This document shows positions 17,749-20,000 of a stretch of DNA of 20,000 nucleotides, one piece after another. Source of the stretch: Chrysomallon squamiferum. Lineage: Eukaryota > Mollusca > Gastropoda > Neomphalida > Peltospiridae. The notes beneath the pieces were generated by a model. That model did not search any database and had not been told where the DNA came from. It was given only the letters and a program-made list of their open reading frames with translations. The stretch is from positions 35,372,801 through 35,392,800 of the forward strand of contig CM022670.1 of assembly GCA_012295275.1 (NCBI GenBank), written 5' to 3'. Positions within the stretch are counted from its first letter, which is position 1; each line of letters begins with the position of its first letter. The position numbers and the translations under genes were made by a program.

Positions 17749-17923
17749 AAACCAGGAACCGTGATATAATGTTAGTATTAGAAACCAGGAACATTGTTGT
17801 AATGTTAGCAGTATTACGAACCAGGAGCAGTGATATAATGTTAGCAGTATTAAAAACCAGGAACCGTGATATAATGTGTTGCAATGAAAAGAAACCAGGA
17901 ACCATGATCAAATTTTAGCAGTC
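17749..17923. repeat. Minisatellite, ~36-bp unit, about five copies
   Basis: The unit is approximately AAACCAGGAACCGTGATATA followed by ATGTTAGCAGTATTA. ACCAGG recurs at 17751, 17784, 17820, 17856 and 17894, giving steps of 33, 36, 36 and 38. Copy 1 lacks CAG in the GTTAGCAGT part. Copy 5 is truncated after TTAGCAGTC. Copies differ at several positions, so the array is not very young. Stops occur in it, so it is not a protein repeat. Confidence 0.88.
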
Positions 17924-17964
17924 TTTTATTCAACTACTATTCTTACTGTTTAGATCACATTACC

Positions 17965-18060
17965 ACTATTACTGCTTCTGCTGCTGCTGCTACTACTACT
18001 ACTATTACTACTGTTGCTACTACTACTATTACTACTAATACTACTACTGGTGCTTATACT
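17965..18060. repeat. Degenerate CTA/CTG/TTA trinucleotide array
   Basis: Triplet-phased CTG then CTA units with interruptions, immediately after the minisatellite. It is similar in make-up to 4485-4720. Confidence 0.85.
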
Positions 18061-18515
18061 GCCTACTTATACTGTTGCTTCTGAACCCTGTACTAGTGTT
18101 ACTGTAGACATTTGCCAGTCTTTTTGTTTCATTGTAATCAAGATAAAGATCAAATCATTTTGAATGATGAACATTTAGAATTAACATCATGATCTTTGGA
18201 AACGAATTTACAATATAAATAATTTGACTCGAGCCTTAACTCAGAACTGAATAATAATCTTTGCTGTACAGGTGAACTGTACTTTCAAAATGCAGTAATA
18301 TACATAAAGTGTTCCGTGTCTGTAGTACAGAATGTATTTGAACATCTTGGAAATCTGGTCTTCATATTATTGCTTTATCTCATAAACTATTCTTAATTTT
18401 ATCTTGTACCTTTGTTTTCATCAGCAGATTATTCCCATCTTCATTACTTTTTTTTTTCTTTCTTTCTTCCTGCGATTTCTTTTTCTGAAATAAAGCCATC
18501 AACAAGATCACTTTT
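18061..18515. other. Gene-free unique sequence
   Basis: AT-rich with a pyrimidine tract (about 18446-18485). No coding support. Confidence 0.45.
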
Positions 18516-18519
18516 ATAA

Positions 18520-18593
18520 ACGTCTCGACCCAGGGAGTTACATACCATAGCTTTTGATACCCTAGCTGAACCAGTAAATTAGCCAGTGTGAAT
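18520..18593 (-). mobile_element. Possible tRNA-derived SINE trace
   Basis: On the minus strand TGGCTAATTTACTGG (18571-18585) resembles a Pol III A box. GGGTCGAGACG (18521-18531) resembles a B box (GGTTCGANNCC with one or two changes). Their start-to-start distance, 54 bases, is within or just above the tRNA-like range. No matching tail or target duplication is seen and the rest does not fold clearly as a tRNA. The minus-strand frame across it (18380-18694) is taken as chance. Confidence 0.25.
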
Positions 18594-18755
18594 TCTTGTA
18601 CACACATCGTCGAAAAGATTCGTTGACTGACCGAAACCGTGACCCCTGGCCCCCACTCAAAACGAGGGCCGCCATAAACGCAGAACCAGTGCATTTTTAT
18701 AAATTAACTTCGGGTTTACGTCTCTCAGATCTGAACTATTTATCTCGTCTGTAGG

Positions 18756-18899
18756 AAAATGGCCGTCGCGTGATGAAATTTCCGGAAGCTGACCTTTGAA
18801 CTTACGATTCGTTACGTTACCTCCGTGTATTGATCCGCGGCCTCTTCACTGCACCTTATCCCTTTTACTGTAGTTCGATTTTGTCGTTACCATGGCAAC
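18756..18899. promoter_or_regulatory. Promoter-like motif cluster with a full RFX X-box
   Basis: Within about 145 bp lie four motifs. AAAATGGCCG (18756-18765) is YY1-like. CCGGAAG (18782-18788) is an ETS core. TGACCTTTGAACT (18790-18802) is the reverse of a DR1 nuclear-receptor site. GTTACCATGGCAAC (18886-18899) fits the X-box consensus RYYNYY-N2-RRNRAC with both half-sites. CpGs are dense here (GTCGCG, TACGATTCG, ATCCGCGG). ETS, YY1 and X-box motifs near CpG-bearing DNA are typical of TATA-less metazoan promoters, and X-boxes mark ciliary genes. No first exon can be chosen on either strand, so the served gene is unknown. Confidence 0.4.
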
Positions 18900-19055
18900 A
18901 CTTGGGTGTCAGTCAACTTAATTCTGCGGTAATATCAGTATTGTGGACACAGCTACTAGTCCGTTTCAAACTGCACTGCGTTAGCTGTCGTGTAACTAAA
19001 CCCGAAAACAAAATGATAGGAAGTAAGAAGAAAAAAAAATTAAAAAAATGTATAT

Positions 19056-19180
19056 ATATGTGGATTTATTTATTTATTTATTTTTTCCCTTTTTCTTACT
19101 TTCTATCGTTTTGTTTGCATGTTTAGTTTTATATACATATGTATATATATATATAAATATATAAATATATATAATTTCTT
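19056..19180. repeat. (TTTA)n and (TA)n/(AAATAT)n tracts
   Basis: TTTA units (19064-19083), a pyrimidine-rich stretch, then TA/TATG and AAATATAT units (19130-19173). Confidence 0.85.
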
Positions 19181-19283
19181 TTTTAATTTTTTTTTTTAAT
19201 CTTATCAACGAGAGTTAATAATTCACGGAACAAAATTTTTGGGAACAGTATAGACCAGTGTTGTTGATAAAATTATAATACTT

Positions 19284-19340
19284 TAAATAAATAAATAAAT
19301 AAATAAATAAAAATATAAATAAATAAATAAATAAATAATA
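19284..19340. repeat. (AAAT)n microsatellite
   Basis: About thirteen AAAT units, interrupted once near 19311. Confidence 0.94.
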
Positions 19341-19349
19341 AAAGAAGGT

Positions 19350-19374
19350 GGTAGCGGGGGGCGGGGGGAGGAGG
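19350..19374 (+). other. Short G-rich strip
   Basis: Two G6 runs separated by one C, followed by AGGAGG. Quadruplex formation is possible, but loop constraints are tight. Confidence 0.4.
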
Positions 19375-19653
19375 AAATCTGCAACGCAGGCCCGAGAACG
19401 AGTATGATTATTGATCGGTTTTTCCACTGTGAACCAGTCACTAGACTGGTGCTTGTCGCTACCTTAAGCCGCGAGGAATGATTCCGAGGTACTGCCTGTC
19501 ACTGAAGACGCGGTAGTGTGGAGAATATTGATCACGGTTAGGAGGTGCTAAGGCTATCAGATAGCAAAATATAAACACGGCAGAACCCATCACGAACAAA
19601 AACCTAGGTCAGCGGGTTCAGAGGGAGAACCGTTAAGCCTTGAGAATATGCTT
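19375..19653. other. Repeat-free, CpG-bearing sequence of unknown nature
   Basis: Contains a perfect stem-loop ACCAGT/ACTGGT at about 19432-19449 and a GGTTAGGAGGTGCTAAGG patch near 19537. No frame or known element recognised. Confidence 0.35.
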
Positions 19654-19707
19654 ATTATTATTTTTTTTTTTCTTTTCTTTTTTTTATTTTTTTTTATTTA
19701 TTTTTTT
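19654..19707. repeat. T-rich low-complexity tract
   Basis: T-runs broken by single C or A. It encodes the Lys tail of the minus-strand frame next to it. Confidence 0.9.
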
Positions 19708-19872
19708 ACGTATGTCGTCAGAGAATCCTAGTTTCTGGCAGTCTCCTGCTGCTGGTGTTGGTGTATGTTGCTCGCTAAAGACTGCTGCGATTATTTTATA
19801 AAACGAATCTGCATGGATCACTGACATTATTCTACAGTTTAAGGTTCCCAGGCGTGGATCGGGTTCAGGCGG
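19708..19872 (-). CDS. Weak candidate exon of unknown product
   Basis: The minus strand is open for about 79 codons (19925 down to 19684). The complex part reads FPPEPDPRLGTLNCRIMSVI and then HADSFYKIIAAVFSEQHTPT, with balanced codons (GCA, GTC, AGC, GAC, TGC) unlike the flanks. An acceptor-like CTATTTCCTTGTGGGCGAACAG ends near 19873. A weak donor-like GACATAC/GTAAAA has its GT near 19710, just before the T-rich tract. The plus strand is also open here: ATG at 19712 for 29 codons, and a stretch after TCACTGACATTATTCTACAG. The coding reading is therefore not unique. No family is recognised. Confidence 0.18.
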
Positions 19873-19934
19873 AAATCTGTTCGCCCACAAGGAAATAGCA
19901 GTTTTTATTTTTCTTGCTGATCGTTAATATACAC

Positions 19935-20000
19935 ACAACTGGTTTATATATGTACGTATGTATGAATGTATATATATATGTGTGAGTATGTATATATGTG
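19935..20000. repeat. (TATG)n/(TA)n array at the right edge
   Basis: TATG, TACG and TGTG words continue to the end of the window, so the array is probably cut by it. Confidence 0.88.

Noticed and set aside
17749-17923. CRISPR-like array
   Set aside because: The units are contiguous degenerate tandem copies without constant repeats and unique spacers, and the DNA is eukaryotic.

Overview
This is AT-rich eukaryotic DNA, roughly 70% A+T by eye. It is crowded with microsatellites, and no complete protein-coding gene can be read in it. There are no operons, ribosome binding sites, rRNA or convincing tRNA genes. The repeat mix is TA tracts running into TG tracts, long CT/AG tracts, ATT/AAT, TTTA/AAAT, CATA/TATG, GACA/TCTG and long poly-T. 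Short islands of complex sequence lie between the repeats. This suits an intergenic or intronic stretch of an invertebrate, and I think most of a mollusc (cephalopod or gastropod). That assignment is inferred from repeat texture, a degenerate hAT-type MITE and a short CAAGGGAGGTAATTC motif; no gene proves it.

Layout. 1-3180: simple repeats almost throughout, including a compound AAT/AAG higher-order array (1289-1560) and a 70-bp AG tract (2407-2476). 3181-3306: a short segment that reads like a real coding exon on the minus strand, with an acceptor-like site on one side and a microsatellite where the donor should be. 3499-3765: a small non-autonomous hAT-like element with 8-bp target duplications. 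3766-7340: simple repeats and T/A-rich filler. 7350-8267: a CpG-containing island that could be a promoter or 5' exon, with a perfect 24-bp inverted repeat at 7418-7441. 8268-11090: filler, E-boxes, a G-rich strip, an AT-cored hairpin and CA/CT tracts. 11240-12480: a repeat-free island holding a tight cluster of ATCGAT sites. 12508-15145: large TG, TATG, CT and TA arrays. 15200-16850: mostly complex sequence with GC-rich stem-loops and CpGs, broken by an 80-bp poly-T. 17185-17345: a long near-perfect foldback. 17749-17923: a ~36-bp minisatellite. 18520-18900: a weak tRNA-like (SINE-like) trace, then a promoter-like cluster containing a full RFX X-box. 19684-19925: complex sequence open in several frames.

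No functional gene set can be assembled. The best leads are the minus-strand exon candidate at 3181-3306, the phased ATCGAT cluster at 11838-12033, the X-box promoter candidate at 18756-18899 and the 41-bp perfect-arm inverted repeat at 17209-17342. None can be settled without RNA evidence or cross-species alignment.
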